Positions 37,528 to 45,725 are shown, numbered from the stretch's first letter. The stretch is 64,000 bases of DNA from Agrobacterium tumefaciens (GCF_005221325.1 NZ_CP039889.1:682001-746000), one strand, 5' to 3'. A program made the numbers and translations. Notes: generated by a model not told the origin, from the letters alone.

Positions 37528-38619
37528 CTAAAGACGATGCTCGGGAAACAGATTGCCGGAATGCGCGGCAAGATAAGGTGCAAGGTCCTCCTCACGCACC
37601 TCTTCCAGCTGCGCCGGTCGCCAGCGGGGATTGCGGTCCTTGTCGACCAGAGCCGCACGCACGCCTTCGTAAAAATCGTGCTGCCGCAATATCTCAGTGC
37701 CGGCGGCGAATTCTCGCTCCAGGCACTCGATCAGGCTCGCGCTTTCCCGGCCGAGGCGCAGCAACTTCAGGGTCAGTTTCAGACTGGTGGGAGAGCGTTT
37801 GCGCAGGACTTCGAGGGTCTCGCGTGAAAAAGCATCATCACGCGCCGAAAGCGCGGCGAAGATTTCCTCAACTGTATCGAAGCGGAATGTCGCATCAATG
37901 ACATCCCGGTTTGCGGCCAGCACACCTTCGCCCGCATCAATGGCAGAGGAGGTTATCGCCGCCTCGACACCTTCGATATCAGCAGCCTGCGACAGAGCCT
38001 GCACCAGCGCATCGAGACGTTCGGAGGCTATGCAATAATCGGCAAAGCCGGCGTAGACGGCATCGGCGGCGGTGACCGTGTTGCCGGTCAGCCCCAGCCA
38101 GGTGCCGCATTCGCCGGGCGCCCTCGGCAAAAGCCAGGAACCGCCGACATCAGGGAAATAGCCGATGCCTGTTTCCGGCATGGCGAGCTTCGTCCGCTCC
38201 GTGACGATGCGGTGGCTGCCATGGGCGGAAATGCCGACACCGCCACCCATGACGATGCCGTCCATCAAGGCCACATAGGGCTTACCGAAACGGGCGATGC
38301 GATAGTTGAGCGGAAATTCCTCCCGCCAGAAATCCAGCACCTGCGGGTCGCCGGCCTTGCCGAGATCATGAATGATGCGGACATCGCCACCGGCGCAGAG
38401 CCCTCTTTCGCCTTCACCCCTCAGCACCACGCAGGAAATGGCGGGATCGTCCTCGAAACGCTGAAGCGCCTGAAACAGGTCGCGCACCATCGGCAGCGTC
38501 AGGCTGTTGATGGCCTTCGGGCGATTGAGGCGGATGATGCCGGCCGCTCCTCTTGTCTCGACGATGACCTCAGCTTCCACTTCCCTTGCCAGTTTCAAGA
38601 CCGCCTCCTCCGCCGCCAT
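37528..38619 (-). CDS. 3-hydroxyisobutyryl-CoA hydrolase
   Basis: This crotonase-superfamily enzyme probably hydrolyses 3-hydroxyisobutyryl-CoA in valine degradation. The start at the ATG ending at 38619 (MAAEEAVLKLAREV) gives 363 residues, the normal length; the frame is open for about 40 more codons upstream without similarity. The N-terminal half has INSLTLPMVRDLFQAL, the oxyanion loop GLCAGGDVR and GIVMGGGVGIS. The hydrolase-type catalytic segment MPETGIGYFPDVGGSWLLPR follows. The C-terminal half (FAALSARDDAFSRETLEVLRKRSPTSLKLTL) distinguishes this class from shorter enoyl-CoA hydratases. It is far from the branched-chain operon at the left, but would complete the valine route. Confidence 0.88.
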   Translation of the reverse strand: MAAEEAVLKLAREVEAEVIVETRGAAGIIRLNRPKAINSLTLPMVRDLFQALQRFEDDPAISCVVLRGEGERGLCAGGDVRIIHDLGKAGDPQVLDFWREEFPLNYRIARFGKPYVALMDGIVMGGGVGISAHGSHRIVTERTKLAMPETGIGYFPDVGGSWLLPRAPGECGTWLGLTGNTVTAADAVYAGFADYCIASERLDALVQALSQAADIEGVEAAITSSAIDAGEGVLAANRDVIDATFRFDTVEEIFAALSARDDAFSRETLEVLRKRSPTSLKLTLKLLRLGRESASLIECLEREFAAGTEILRQHDFYEGVRAALVDKDRNPRWRPAQLEEVREEDLAPYLAAHSGNLFPEHRL

Positions 38620-38879
38620 GCCTCTACCTATCTTGGCGGGCTTGGTGCGATCACGCAACGTTGATCTCGTCCTGCGGGAACGTCTTTCGCTGAAACTGCT
38701 TTGCAGGAAAGAAAATGCCGGAAATCCTCTTTCGCAATGCAGCATGTTTGCTTGACGCCCGAAAGATCATGGCATGTAATGGGTTGTGGAAATGCCGGCA
38801 TTGATTGCTGTCGAGCGTGTGCCGGACCAAGCGGATGTCGCCTTCTCAAAGGCGTTGTAAACAGCAACGGGAGACGAGC

Positions 38880-39137
38880 ATGCAGGTTTCGGAAAATGAA
38901 TGGATCAGCAAACGGGCATATACACTCTGGGAAAAGGAAGGCCAGCCCCATGGCCGCGACGCGCAGCATTGGGAACAGGCCAGGCACGAATTTTCGCTGC
39001 TGAAGACATCGGAAGCGACAAAACCGGCAACGCGCAAAAAGGCCGCTCCCACGGCGATTGTTGACGTTGCCGCACTGGACGCGGAAGCACCGGCAAAACC
39101 CAAGAGCCGTGCCCGCAAGGCTGCTGCCGCGAAATAA
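38880..39137 (+). CDS. Small DUF2934-type protein
   Basis: This is an 85-residue protein of unknown function. The start ATG at 38880 is preceded by GGGAGACGAGC. Residues 5-35 (SENEWISKRAYTLWEKEGQP and GRDAQHWEQA) match the short DUF2934 motif RAYxLWexeGxPxGRDxxHW that is common in proteobacteria. The remaining half is low-complexity, rich in Ala, Lys and Pro (KPKSRARKAAAAK), which suggests a basic nucleic acid-binding or disordered tail. It lies between the hydrolase gene (opposite strand) and a strong bidirectional terminator. In other genomes such genes often accompany stress functions, but nothing here supports a specific role. Confidence 0.75.
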   Translation: MQVSENEWISKRAYTLWEKEGQPHGRDAQHWEQARHEFSLLKTSEATKPATRKKAAPTAIVDVAALDAEAPAKPKSRARKAAAAK

Positions 39138-39170
39138 CACCACACGAATACATTAAACAAAGCCGCAAAT

Positions 39171-39201
39171 GAAAAAGCCCGGCGAAATCTCGCCGGGCTT
39201 T
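39171..39201. terminator. Bidirectional intrinsic terminator
   Basis: AAAGCCCGGCG (39174-39184) pairs perfectly with CGCCGGGCTTT (39191-39201) around a 6-nt loop. An A-run (GAAAAAG) precedes it and TTTGTCTGT follows it. It sits between the convergent stops at 39137 and 39207, so it can serve both genes. Confidence 0.85.
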
Positions 39202-39206
39202 GTCTG

Positions 39207-40022
39207 TTAGCGCTGAGCACAACCGGGATCACCCATCCTGCATCCATCCCGAAGATTTTCCGAAGCAGGCGCGCGACGCGGGTCATCCCACTGCCGACGC
39301 TCTGGAGGAAGCTGCCCACCTTCAGTCTGGTTTTGCTGGCGATCACGATTACCGTCTCGATTGCGGTCACGGTCGCGATTTTCATCTTCCCAGCGGCGGC
39401 GGTCATCGTCGCGACGCGGTCTGTCCTGATTTCGGTCACCCTGGTTCCAGTCGCCGTAACGACGTTCCCAGCGACCGTCATTCGGGCCACCCTGACGCGG
39501 GTCGCGCCATTCATCACGGCGCCCGTCATCGCGGCGGCCATCGCGCCAGTCGTCGCGCGGACGCGGGCGATCCCAGCCGGCACTCGGAGGTGGTGCGTTC
39601 CAGTAACCGCCTGATGGCGGCGGACGACGCCAGCGATCGCGCTCGCGGTAGAAGTCACGGTCGCGGTAATAACGGTCCCAATAGCGGCCGGCTTCAAAGG
39701 TGATCACGGGAACGCCGAGATCGCGATAATAACGCGGCTCAACGTAGACCCGGTTTTGCCGGAACGTCGTCTGGATATAACGACCGGCGACCCAACCACG
39801 ACCATTGACAAAAGAGACGTCGCACCACGGCGTATCGGACAGGCAGCCGTGCACCGTCAATGGTGCGCCAACCGGGATCACGACAACAGCCGGATAGGCG
39901 GTGCTCGGGCCGGAGCGCATATTCACATTCGCGGTGGCGAAGCCGCGTGTCGCAGCTTCGGCAAGTGCCGGCGCAGCGAGCATCGCCACCAGCGCGATTG
40001 CGCCAAACAGTTTTCTCTTCAC
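39207..40022 (-). CDS. Secreted SH3-domain protein with Arg/Asp-rich tail
   Basis: This predicted exported protein has 271 residues from a GTG start ending at 40022, chosen because GGAG is correctly spaced and the signal peptide begins there (KRKLFGAIALVAMLAAPALAEA). Residues about 25-85 form a bacterial SH3 domain (ATANVNMRSGPSTAYPAVV to GWVAGRYIQT). From about residue 105 the protein is extremely rich in Arg, Asp, Trp, Tyr and Gly (RYYRDRDFYRERD; DDWRDGRRDDGR). It ends with two cysteines (CRMGDPGCAQR). The SH3 part resembles peptidoglycan- or matrix-binding modules. The charged tail is probably disordered. No partner is evident in the neighbourhood; it ends at the bidirectional terminator. 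Confidence 0.78.
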   Translation of the reverse strand: MKRKLFGAIALVAMLAAPALAEAATRGFATANVNMRSGPSTAYPAVVVIPVGAPLTVHGCLSDTPWCDVSFVNGRGWVAGRYIQTTFRQNRVYVEPRYYRDLGVPVITFEAGRYWDRYYRDRDFYRERDRWRRPPPSGGYWNAPPPSAGWDRPRPRDDWRDGRRDDGRRDEWRDPRQGGPNDGRWERRYGDWNQGDRNQDRPRRDDDRRRWEDENRDRDRNRDGNRDRQQNQTEGGQLPPERRQWDDPRRAPASENLRDGCRMGDPGCAQR

Positions 40023-40280
40023 TTCTTTCTCCTCAAGCAAAGGCCCGCTTTGCCCTTGTCGGCATCCATCCTTTTCGATGGACGAGCATGCGTTCCGCAT
40101 ACTGCCACGATCGGAAAATACGCGTTCCTCCATGAACGCAGCATGAAACAAATGAGGTGCCGCATCAGTTCCATCTGCGGCAATGCGCCCTCAGACAATT
40201 TGCCTGCGGAATAGACCGTCGGTCTTGACTTCGGGGGGCAATCATCCGACTTCAATGCAACAGCAATATGGAGCAGAACC

Positions 40281-41033
40281 ATGAGCGAGACCGCACAGAC
40301 GACCGTCGACCAGAGCGAGGTGGATCGCTTCTCCGCGATGGCTGCGGAATGGTGGAGCCCGACGGGCAAGTTCCGCCCATTGCACAAGTTCAATCCGGTT
40401 CGGCTCGAATATATCCGCAACCGCGTCTGCGAAAATTTCGGCCGCGACCCGAAGGCGCATCGCCCGCTGGAAGGGCTGCGCGTGCTGGATATTGGCTGTG
40501 GCGGCGGTCTTCTGTCCGAACCCGTGGCCCGCATGGGCGCCACCGTGGTGGGCGCCGATCCCTCGGAGAAGAACATCGGCATCGCCTCAACCCATGCGCG
40601 GGAAAGCGGCGTCAGCATCGACTACCGCGCCGTAACCGCAGAACAGTTGCAGGAAGCGGGCGAGACCTTCGACGTCATCCTCAACATGGAGGTGGTGGAG
40701 CATGTGGCCAATGTCGATTTCTTCGTCACCACCTGCGCGAAAATGGTGCGCCCCGGCGGGCTGATGTTCGCCGCCACCATCAACCGCACGCTGAAGGCCC
40801 GGGCGCTGGCAATCTTCGCCGCCGAAAACGTGCTGCGCTGGCTGCCGCGGGGCACGCACCAGTATGAAAAGCTGGTCCGCCCGGAAGAGCTTGAGCGACC
40901 GATGGTGGCGAGCGGCATGGATATCATCCACCGCACCGGTGTCTTCTATAACGTGCTGCAGGATCGCTGGAATCTCTCGCCGGATATGGAAGTCAACTAC
41001 ATGATGCTGGCGAAACGGTCGTCACAAGGGTAA
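40281..41033 (+). CDS. ubiG: Ubiquinone biosynthesis O-methyltransferase
   Basis: UbiG carries out both O-methylation steps of ubiquinone synthesis. The 250-residue SAM-dependent enzyme shows motif [21 protein letters not shown] (about residues 68-87) and the UbiG-specific N-terminal block [52 protein letters not shown] contains the family membrane-binding insertion. The start ATG at 40281 has GGAG upstream. It is convergent with the DUF1178 gene. The 258-nt gap before it shows no other gene or clear regulatory motif. Confidence 0.95.
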   Translation: MSETAQTTVDQSEVDRFSAMAAEWWSPTGKFRPLHKFNPVRLEYIRNRVCENFGRDPKAHRPLEGLRVLDIGCGGGLLSEPVARMGATVVGADPSEKNIGIASTHARESGVSIDYRAVTAEQLQEAGETFDVILNMEVVEHVANVDFFVTTCAKMVRPGGLMFAATINRTLKARALAIFAAENVLRWLPRGTHQYEKLVRPEELERPMVASGMDIIHRTGVFYNVLQDRWNLSPDMEVNYMMLAKRSSQG

Positions 41034-41082
41034 CGCCCGTCGCTTCCATCATGGCCGGTCTTGAGCCGACATCCCAGGAAAC

Positions 41083-41511
41083 TCAATTGACGTCGTCAGG
41101 CAGCGCCGGCAGCGGCGCGATCTCTATGCCCTCGTCCAACAGGGCCTTGGCCTCCTGAACCGAGGCATTGCCGATGATGCCGCGTTCATCCGCCTCGCCG
41201 TAATGAATCTTGCGGGCTTCCTCGGGAAACCTGTCGCCGACATCCTCGGCATTGGCGCGGATATTGGCGACAGCCTCGCGGATTTTCGCAATGGCCTCCT
41301 TTTTCGCCGTGTCCATCGCGAGTGTCTGGCGTTCATCCTTCCTGCGGGCGGTGGAGACCGAAGGCGCCATCAGGAGCTTGGATATCTGCACGGAATTGCA
41401 GACCGGGCAGGACAAAAAACCGCGTTGCAACTGATTGTCGAAATCGTCGCTACCGGCAAACCAGCCTTCGAACTCATGGCCCTTTTCACAGGCCAGCGCA
41501 TAACGGATCAC
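41083..41511 (-). CDS. DUF1178 family protein with rubredoxin-like cysteines
   Basis: This 142-residue protein of unknown function is widely conserved in alpha- and betaproteobacteria. The N-terminus MIRYALACEKGHEFEGWF and SCPVCNSVQISKLLMAPSV give a C-x2-[GH] and CPVC pair that look like a single zinc ribbon (Cys8, Cys35 and Cys38). The C-terminal half is helical with the conserved motif DRFPEEARKIHYGEADERGIIG. It overlaps the nitrilase-family gene by 4 nt and is the last member of the comF-grxC-nitrilase-DUF1178 operon. The same neighbourhood recurs in related genomes as far as I recall, suggesting a housekeeping link, but the function is not known. Confidence 0.85.
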   Translation of the reverse strand: MIRYALACEKGHEFEGWFAGSDDFDNQLQRGFLSCPVCNSVQISKLLMAPSVSTARRKDERQTLAMDTAKKEAIAKIREAVANIRANAEDVGDRFPEEARKIHYGEADERGIIGNASVQEAKALLDEGIEIAPLPALPDDVN

Positions 41512-42368
41512 GCCGCCTCACCTCCGGCAGGTTTCAGGGGAATGACAGTGTCCAGCCCGAACTCGCGGGCATTGCGGAGATTGGGAATTTTGCCGCGCGC
41601 AGCCGCAACCAGCGACGTGTCGATCTCGGCGAAGATGATCTCTTCCCCCGCACCGCCGGCCATGGCCAGCACCTTGCCCCAGGGGTCGATGATGATGGAA
41701 TGGCCGAAGGTCTCGCGACCGTCCTCATGCACGCCGGCCTGTGCGGCGGCGATGACGAAAGCGCCGTTCTCGATGGCACGGGCGCGTAACAGGATTTCCC
41801 AGTGGGCTTCCCCGGTCTGGCGCGTGAAGGCCGCCGGAACCGTCAGAACCTCGGCGCCTGCCAGCGCTTCCGCCCGGAAAAGCTGAGGGAAACGGACGTC
41901 GTAGCAGATCGCAAATCCGAATTTCGCCAATGGCAATTCGACGATACGCGCCACTTCGCCGGGTTGGTAGGCGGCGCTTTCACGCCAGCTTTCGCCATTG
42001 TCGAGATCGACATCGAACATATGGATTTTGTCATAGCTGCAGATGCGCGAACCATCCGGCGCGAACAGAAAACCGCGATTGGCGATCTTGCCATCCGTGC
42101 GGGCAATGGCCGTGGAGCCGACATGCACATGAATGTCGAGTTCGCGTGCCAGACGGGCCGCCGTCGCAACGATGATGTCGCCATCATCGTCACGCAGCTG
42201 GGCACGAAGCGCCTGCCTGTCCTTCTGGATCGCGCCCGTCATTTCCGGGGTCTGCACATAAACAGCCCCTTCAGCCGCGGCGGCGCGCACCAGCCGTTCC
42301 ATATCGGCAGCATTCCTTACCGGATCGACGCCGGAACGCATCTGGATGGCGGCAGCCTTGAAACTCAT
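41508..42368 (-). CDS. Carbon-nitrogen hydrolase (nitrilase superfamily, Nit1/Nit2-like amidase)
   Basis: This 286-residue enzyme of the nitrilase superfamily carries the Glu-Lys-Cys triad: Glu in YVQTPEMTG (near residue 42), Lys in YDKIHMFDVD (near 113) and Cys in FAICYDVRFP (near 148). Its closest type is the Nit1/Nit2 branch, which repairs deaminated glutathione or hydrolyses omega-amides. Pairing with a glutaredoxin gene makes the deaminated glutathione role attractive, though this is inference. The start is set at the ATG ending at 42368 (MSFKAAAIQMRSG), where GGAGG is 5 nt upstream; two further in-frame ATG codons lie just upstream. It is 24 nt downstream of grxC. Confidence 0.88.
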   Translation of the reverse strand: MSFKAAAIQMRSGVDPVRNAADMERLVRAAAAEGAVYVQTPEMTGAIQKDRQALRAQLRDDDGDIIVATAARLARELDIHVHVGSTAIARTDGKIANRGFLFAPDGSRICSYDKIHMFDVDLDNGESWRESAAYQPGEVARIVELPLAKFGFAICYDVRFPQLFRAEALAGAEVLTVPAAFTRQTGEAHWEILLRARAIENGAFVIAAAQAGVHEDGRETFGHSIIIDPWGKVLAMAGGAGEEIIFAEIDTSLVAAARGKIPNLRNAREFGLDTVIPLKPAGGEAA

Positions 42369-42392
42369 CATGTCCTCCATAAATCCTGGCGA

Positions 42393-42647
42393 TCAGGCTG
42401 CCAGCATGGCATCCAGTTTGCCGGCGCGTTCCAGCGCATGCAGATCGTCACAACCGCCGACATGCTGGCCGTTGATGAAGATTTGCGGGAAGGTCGTGCC
42501 GCCGGATTTCTCGATCATTTCCTGCCGGTATTCCGGTGTCGTGGTGGCATTATATTCGGCATAATCCACGCCCTTCGCGTCCAGCAGCGCCTTGGCGCGC
42601 GCACAATAACCACAAAAATCCCGCGTATAGATCGTCACTGGTGCCAT
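42393..42647 (-). CDS. grxC: Glutaredoxin 3
   Basis: This is a glutathione-dependent dithiol oxidoreductase of 84 residues. The start is set at the ATG ending at 42647 (MAPVTIYTRDFCGYC), which gives the standard glutaredoxin length. The active site is CGYC (Cys12 and Cys15) rather than the more usual CPYC; CGYC is also found in functional dithiol glutaredoxins. The cis-proline segment is GTTFPQIFINGQHVGGCDDL. It belongs to the leftward comF-grxC-nitrilase-DUF1178 operon, 60 nt after comF. Confidence 0.93.
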   Translation of the reverse strand: MAPVTIYTRDFCGYCARAKALLDAKGVDYAEYNATTTPEYRQEMIEKSGGTTFPQIFINGQHVGGCDDLHALERAGKLDAMLAA

Positions 42648-42707
42648 GTTCTTCAGAGCCTCGCAAACGTGCGGCAAAACGCACGATAAAGTCATGTTAT
42701 CAAGGCT

Positions 42708-43499
42708 TCATATAGGGCCGGAAATGGCCATTGCAAAGGTCAAAACTGTCACATCGGCGGCACCCGCCTTGCGCAGGGCGCGGCTTGCCGCCCCCACCGT
42801 CGCGCCTGTCGTATAGACGTCATCCACCAGCACCACGCGCTTGCCGAAAATATCGGCTTCCCGGCCGGGCGCGAGGGAGAAAGCGCCCCGCACATTATCC
42901 CGCCGGGCGAGCGCGGAAAGCCCCACCTGCCGCTCGGTCGGTTTCAGGCGCAGCAGGGTGCCGGCGAGCAGAGGTTTGCCGGCGGCCTTGGAAAGATGCC
43001 GCGCCAGTTCGGCGGACTGGTTGAAGCGGCGGCGCAGGAAACGGCGGCGATGCAGCGGAACCGGCACGATGCAATCGCAGGCGTCAACCGTCCCGTCGCT
43101 TGCCCGCAACATCCACAGCGCCATCAACCGGGCGAGATCGGTCCGATCTTGATATTTCAACCGGTGAACCAGCTTGCGGGCAGTGCCCTCGTGGCTGGCG
43201 ACGCTACGCAGACGATCAAATGGCGGCGGATCGGCAATGGCCTGCGCGCTGACAACACCTTCTCCGTGATCCCGCGCGAAGGGAATGCCAAGAACCTCGC
43301 AGAAAGGGCGATCGATAAAGGCGACATCCCGCCAGCAATCGGAACACAAGGCCCCTTCGCCACCGGTCATGCGATTGCAGCCGGCGCAGGTCGGCGGATA
43401 GACGAGGCGGAAGAACGAACGCGCCACATCGCGTGCCACCGCCGGCACGGCGGCGGACTTCGACAGCAACCCCGAAAACAGATCGTCACCAGCACCCAT
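42708..43499 (-). CDS. comF: ComF family phosphoribosyltransferase-like protein
   Basis: This 263-residue protein has the ComF architecture. An N-terminal zinc finger shows YPPTCAGCNRM and CSDCWRD, and a PRTase domain ends with the PRPP-binding loop VVLVDDVYTTGATVGAA. In competent bacteria ComF acts in DNA uptake; in others it is linked to DNA metabolism, with no proven enzymatic role. The start is the ATG ending at 43499 (MGAGDDLFSGLL); the frame is open for another 140 codons antisense to the divergent methyltransferase gene, which is not credible. The gene heads the operon and is divergent from the methyltransferase. Confidence 0.88.
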   Translation of the reverse strand: MGAGDDLFSGLLSKSAAVPAVARDVARSFFRLVYPPTCAGCNRMTGGEGALCSDCWRDVAFIDRPFCEVLGIPFARDHGEGVVSAQAIADPPPFDRLRSVASHEGTARKLVHRLKYQDRTDLARLMALWMLRASDGTVDACDCIVPVPLHRRRFLRRRFNQSAELARHLSKAAGKPLLAGTLLRLKPTERQVGLSALARRDNVRGAFSLAPGREADIFGKRVVLVDDVYTTGATVGAASRALRKAGAADVTVLTFAMAISGPI

Positions 43500-43640
43500 G
43501 AGGTTGACTTTAGCGCCGAACGGGTGCCTTTGCGAGAGCGATACGCTCCGGCGCGACACCGGAAATGATGCCCGAAGCGGCATGACAGCAACGATACGGC
43601 CCGCCAACCCCGAGGCGTTCAAGGCCGAGCAGGCAAGACG

Positions 43641-44522
43641 ATGGATATTCTCTTTGACCAGGCCCTGATCGAACAAAATCGCCACCGGGCATGGGCCCGG
43701 CGTGAAGACAAGGCCCTGTTTCTTCTCGATATGGCAGCCGAAGAGCTGGCCGACAGGCTTGCGATCGTCGAGCGCAAGTTCGAGACGGCAATCGAACTGC
43801 ACGGCGGAACGGGCGTTACTGCCCGCCGGCTGGCCGAGACGGGAAAAGTGGACAGTATTCGCCGCATCGAAACCGAGAGCGAGTTCGCGACGGACGGAAA
43901 CATTCCCGAGACGGCGTCGATGGAGCATCTGCCACTCGCGGAAGCCTCCGCCAATCTCATCGTTTCACCGCTCGCCCTGCATCTGACCAATGACACCCCC
44001 GGTGCGCTGATCCAGATCCGGCGGGCATTGAAGCCAGATGGACTGTTTCTCGGCGCCATTCCCGGCAGCGGCACCCTGCATGAGTTGCGCGACGTGTTGC
44101 TGACGGCGGAAGCGGAGCTGACCGGAGGCGCCAGCCCGCGTGTCATTCCCTTCGCCGATGTGCGGGATGTCGGCGCGCTTTTGCAACGTGCCGGTTTTGC
44201 GCTTCCCGTCACCGACACCGAAACCTACACCGTTCGCTACGATTCGATTTTCCCGCTGATGCGCGACCTGCGCGCCATGGGGATGGCCAACCCGCTGGCC
44301 AGCAGAAGCCGAAAGCCGCTCAACCGCGCATTTTTCCTGCGGGCGGCGGAACTCTATGCCGAGCGCTATTCCGACCCCGACGGGCGGATAAGGGCGACAT
44401 TTTCCATTATCTATGTATCAGGCTGGGCGCCGCATGAGAGCCAGCAAAAGCCTCTAAAGCCCGGCTCCGCCAAGATGCGACTTGCTGACGCCTTGAAGAC
44501 AACAGAGGTAAAACTGTCCTGA
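43641..44522 (+). CDS. Diverged SAM methyltransferase-like protein (BioC/NDUFAF5-like)
   Basis: This 293-residue protein has the class I methyltransferase layout seen in BioC and in the alphaproteobacterial relatives of the complex I assembly factor NDUFAF5. The N-terminus DILFDQALIEQNRHRAWARR is typical of that group. Motif I is degenerate (AIELHGGTGVTARRL instead of the usual DxGxGxG), while the later segments SMEHLPLAEASANLIVSPLALH and ALKPDGLFLGAIPGSGTL are well kept. A true methyltransferase, or a hydroxylase as reported for human NDUFAF5, are both possible. It is divergent from comF and convergent with a pilin gene. The start ATG at 43641 suits the family N-terminus. Confidence 0.8.
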   Translation: MDILFDQALIEQNRHRAWARREDKALFLLDMAAEELADRLAIVERKFETAIELHGGTGVTARRLAETGKVDSIRRIETESEFATDGNIPETASMEHLPLAEASANLIVSPLALHLTNDTPGALIQIRRALKPDGLFLGAIPGSGTLHELRDVLLTAEAELTGGASPRVIPFADVRDVGALLQRAGFALPVTDTETYTVRYDSIFPLMRDLRAMGMANPLASRSRKPLNRAFFLRAAELYAERYSDPDGRIRATFSIIYVSGWAPHESQQKPLKPGSAKMRLADALKTTEVKLS

Positions 44523-44538
44523 ATGACCGCGCGGGCTT

Positions 44539-44709
44539 TCAACCCGTGGGAAAAGCATCGACGATGAACTGAAAAACGGTATTGATACCGCTGCTGATGT
44601 TGCCGAGGCCGGCGATAAGCGCTGCGGAAATCACGCCCACTATAAGCCCGTATTCAACAGCTGTTGCACCGCTTTCACTTTTGCAAAAATTGATAAAAAA
44701 ATGCAGCAC
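44539..44709 (-). CDS. Flp/Fap-type pilin component, isolated
   Basis: This is a short type IVb pilin of about 56 residues. After a positively charged and polar head it has the Flp signature ESGATAVEYGLIVGVISAALIAGL, with the Glu at +5 (VEYGL) that is needed for assembly; prepilin processing usually occurs just before this hydrophobic stretch. I use the GTG ending at 44709, with GGGGA 7 nt upstream. An ATG ending at 44730 is an alternative that adds seven residues. The tail is GINTVFQFIVDAFPTG. No tad/cpa assembly genes lie in this window, so it would need machinery encoded elsewhere or be an orphan. Confidence 0.8.
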   Translation of the reverse strand: MLHFFINFCKSESGATAVEYGLIVGVISAALIAGLGNISSGINTVFQFIVDAFPTG

Positions 44710-44824
44710 AGGATATTCCCCATCCACCATCCGGTGCGTTCGACAACCGGCACATGCCCTGTTGAAATTCAGCACCATCCTAGGTCAGCGACATGAGGAA
44801 TCCGTTACCGTTGATGGTAAATGA

Positions 44825-45139
44825 TCAGCAACCGCCCTCGTTGCTGTAACCCGTGACCACGCACGGCATCTCCGGCATCGGCTGTGTGACGCTACGGCGG
44901 ATGGAATAGGTCTTGCCCACATCTGTCTTCTTGATGGAGCCGGTGCTGATCATGTCGTAATTGTCGGGGAACTGCGCCACACGCGTGGGGGATTTTCCGG
45001 CGAGCATGGGGGTGATGATCAGCGAGAGCGCGATAACAGCCGTGCCGAACAGCAGTGCCACATTGAGCACGCCGGTGCGACGGGATTTGTTGGAATACAG
45101 ATGACGACCTTCCACCGTCTTCCAGAAATCCTCGTTCAT
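44825..45139 (-). CDS. Small single-pass membrane protein of unknown function
   Basis: I do not recognise this 104-residue protein. The start is the ATG ending at 45139 (MNEDFWKTVEGRHLYS), with GAGG 6 nt upstream. A basic stretch (NKSRRTG) precedes one membrane helix (VLNVALLFGTAVIALSLIIT, about residues 25-44). The remaining 60 residues would be outside the cytoplasm and contain two cysteines (MPCVVTGYSNEGGC). It lies upstream of the pilin gene on the same strand with a gap of about 115 nt. A link to pilus assembly is possible but is supported only by proximity. Confidence 0.7.
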   Translation of the reverse strand: MNEDFWKTVEGRHLYSNKSRRTGVLNVALLFGTAVIALSLIITPMLAGKSPTRVAQFPDNYDMISTGSIKKTDVGKTYSIRRSVTQPMPEMPCVVTGYSNEGGC

Positions 45140-45219
45140 GACCAACCTCGTCTCGCGCAGTTTACCGCTTCTTTAGCTTAACAATCTGCCAGAGGGTGCT
45201 GAACGATCTCTTAACGAAG

Positions 45220-45245
45220 CCCCGTTTTGGCACGGCAAAACGGGG
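45220..45245 (-). terminator. Hairpin downstream of mutT
   Basis: CCCCGTTTTG (45220-45229) pairs perfectly with CAAAACGGGG (45236-45245) around a 6-nt loop, about 67 nt after the mutT stop. The tail is not T-rich (CTTCGTTAAGAG on the minus strand), so the strength is uncertain. Confidence 0.5.
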
Positions 45246-45311
45246 AAGGAAGGGGGTTTTCACGAAGCTGTGACGGGATGAGGCTGAAGGGCCTCAGAGA
45301 CCCTCTCGATT

Positions 45312-45725
45312 CTACAGCAAATCCTGAAGGAAGGGGATGAGCGGCTCATCGGCCGGCGGCATGGGATAATCGCGCAGCGCCTGGGGTTTGACCCATTTCA
45401 GCGCCTGTCCTTCCCGGCCATGGGCGATGCCTTCATAACGGCGGCACACGTAAAGCGGCATCAGAAGGTGAAAGGTCTCGTAGGTATGGCTGGCAAAAGT
45501 CAGCGGCGCGAGACAGGCGACCTTGGTTTTGACCCCCAGCTCCTCGTCCAGTTCGCGGACAAGGGTTTCTTCCGGGGTCTCGCCCTGCTCCACCTTGCCG
45601 CCGGGAAATTCCCACAGCCCCGCAAGCGACTTGCCTTCCGGCCGCTGCGCCAGAAGAATGCGCCCATCCTGATCGAGAAGCGCGCAGGCGGCGACCAGCA
45701 GGATCTTTTTGCCCGCCTCGCTCAT
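45312..45725 (-). CDS. mutT: MutT-type NUDIX hydrolase (8-oxo-dGTP diphosphatase)
   Basis: This 137-residue protein cleans the nucleotide pool of oxidised dGTP, hydrolysing it to the monophosphate. The NUDIX box is intact: GGKVEQGETPEETLVREL followed by DEELG (about residues 42-64). The substrate-binding start LDQDGRILLAQRPEGKSLAG is typical of MutT. It overlaps the upstream acetyltransferase gene by 4 nt and is the last gene of the argJ-acetyltransferase-mutT operon. Other NUDIX substrates cannot be excluded, but the length and motif spacing fit MutT well. Confidence 0.9.
   Translation of the reverse strand: MSEAGKKILLVAACALLDQDGRILLAQRPEGKSLAGLWEFPGGKVEQGETPEETLVRELDEELGVKTKVACLAPLTFASHTYETFHLLMPLYVCRRYEGIAHGREGQALKWVKPQALRDYPMPPADEPLIPFLQDLL

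Noticed and set aside
42648..42695. Longer glutaredoxin starting 16 codons upstream
   Set aside because: The extra residues are outside the glutaredoxin fold; the ATG ending at 42647 gives the standard length.
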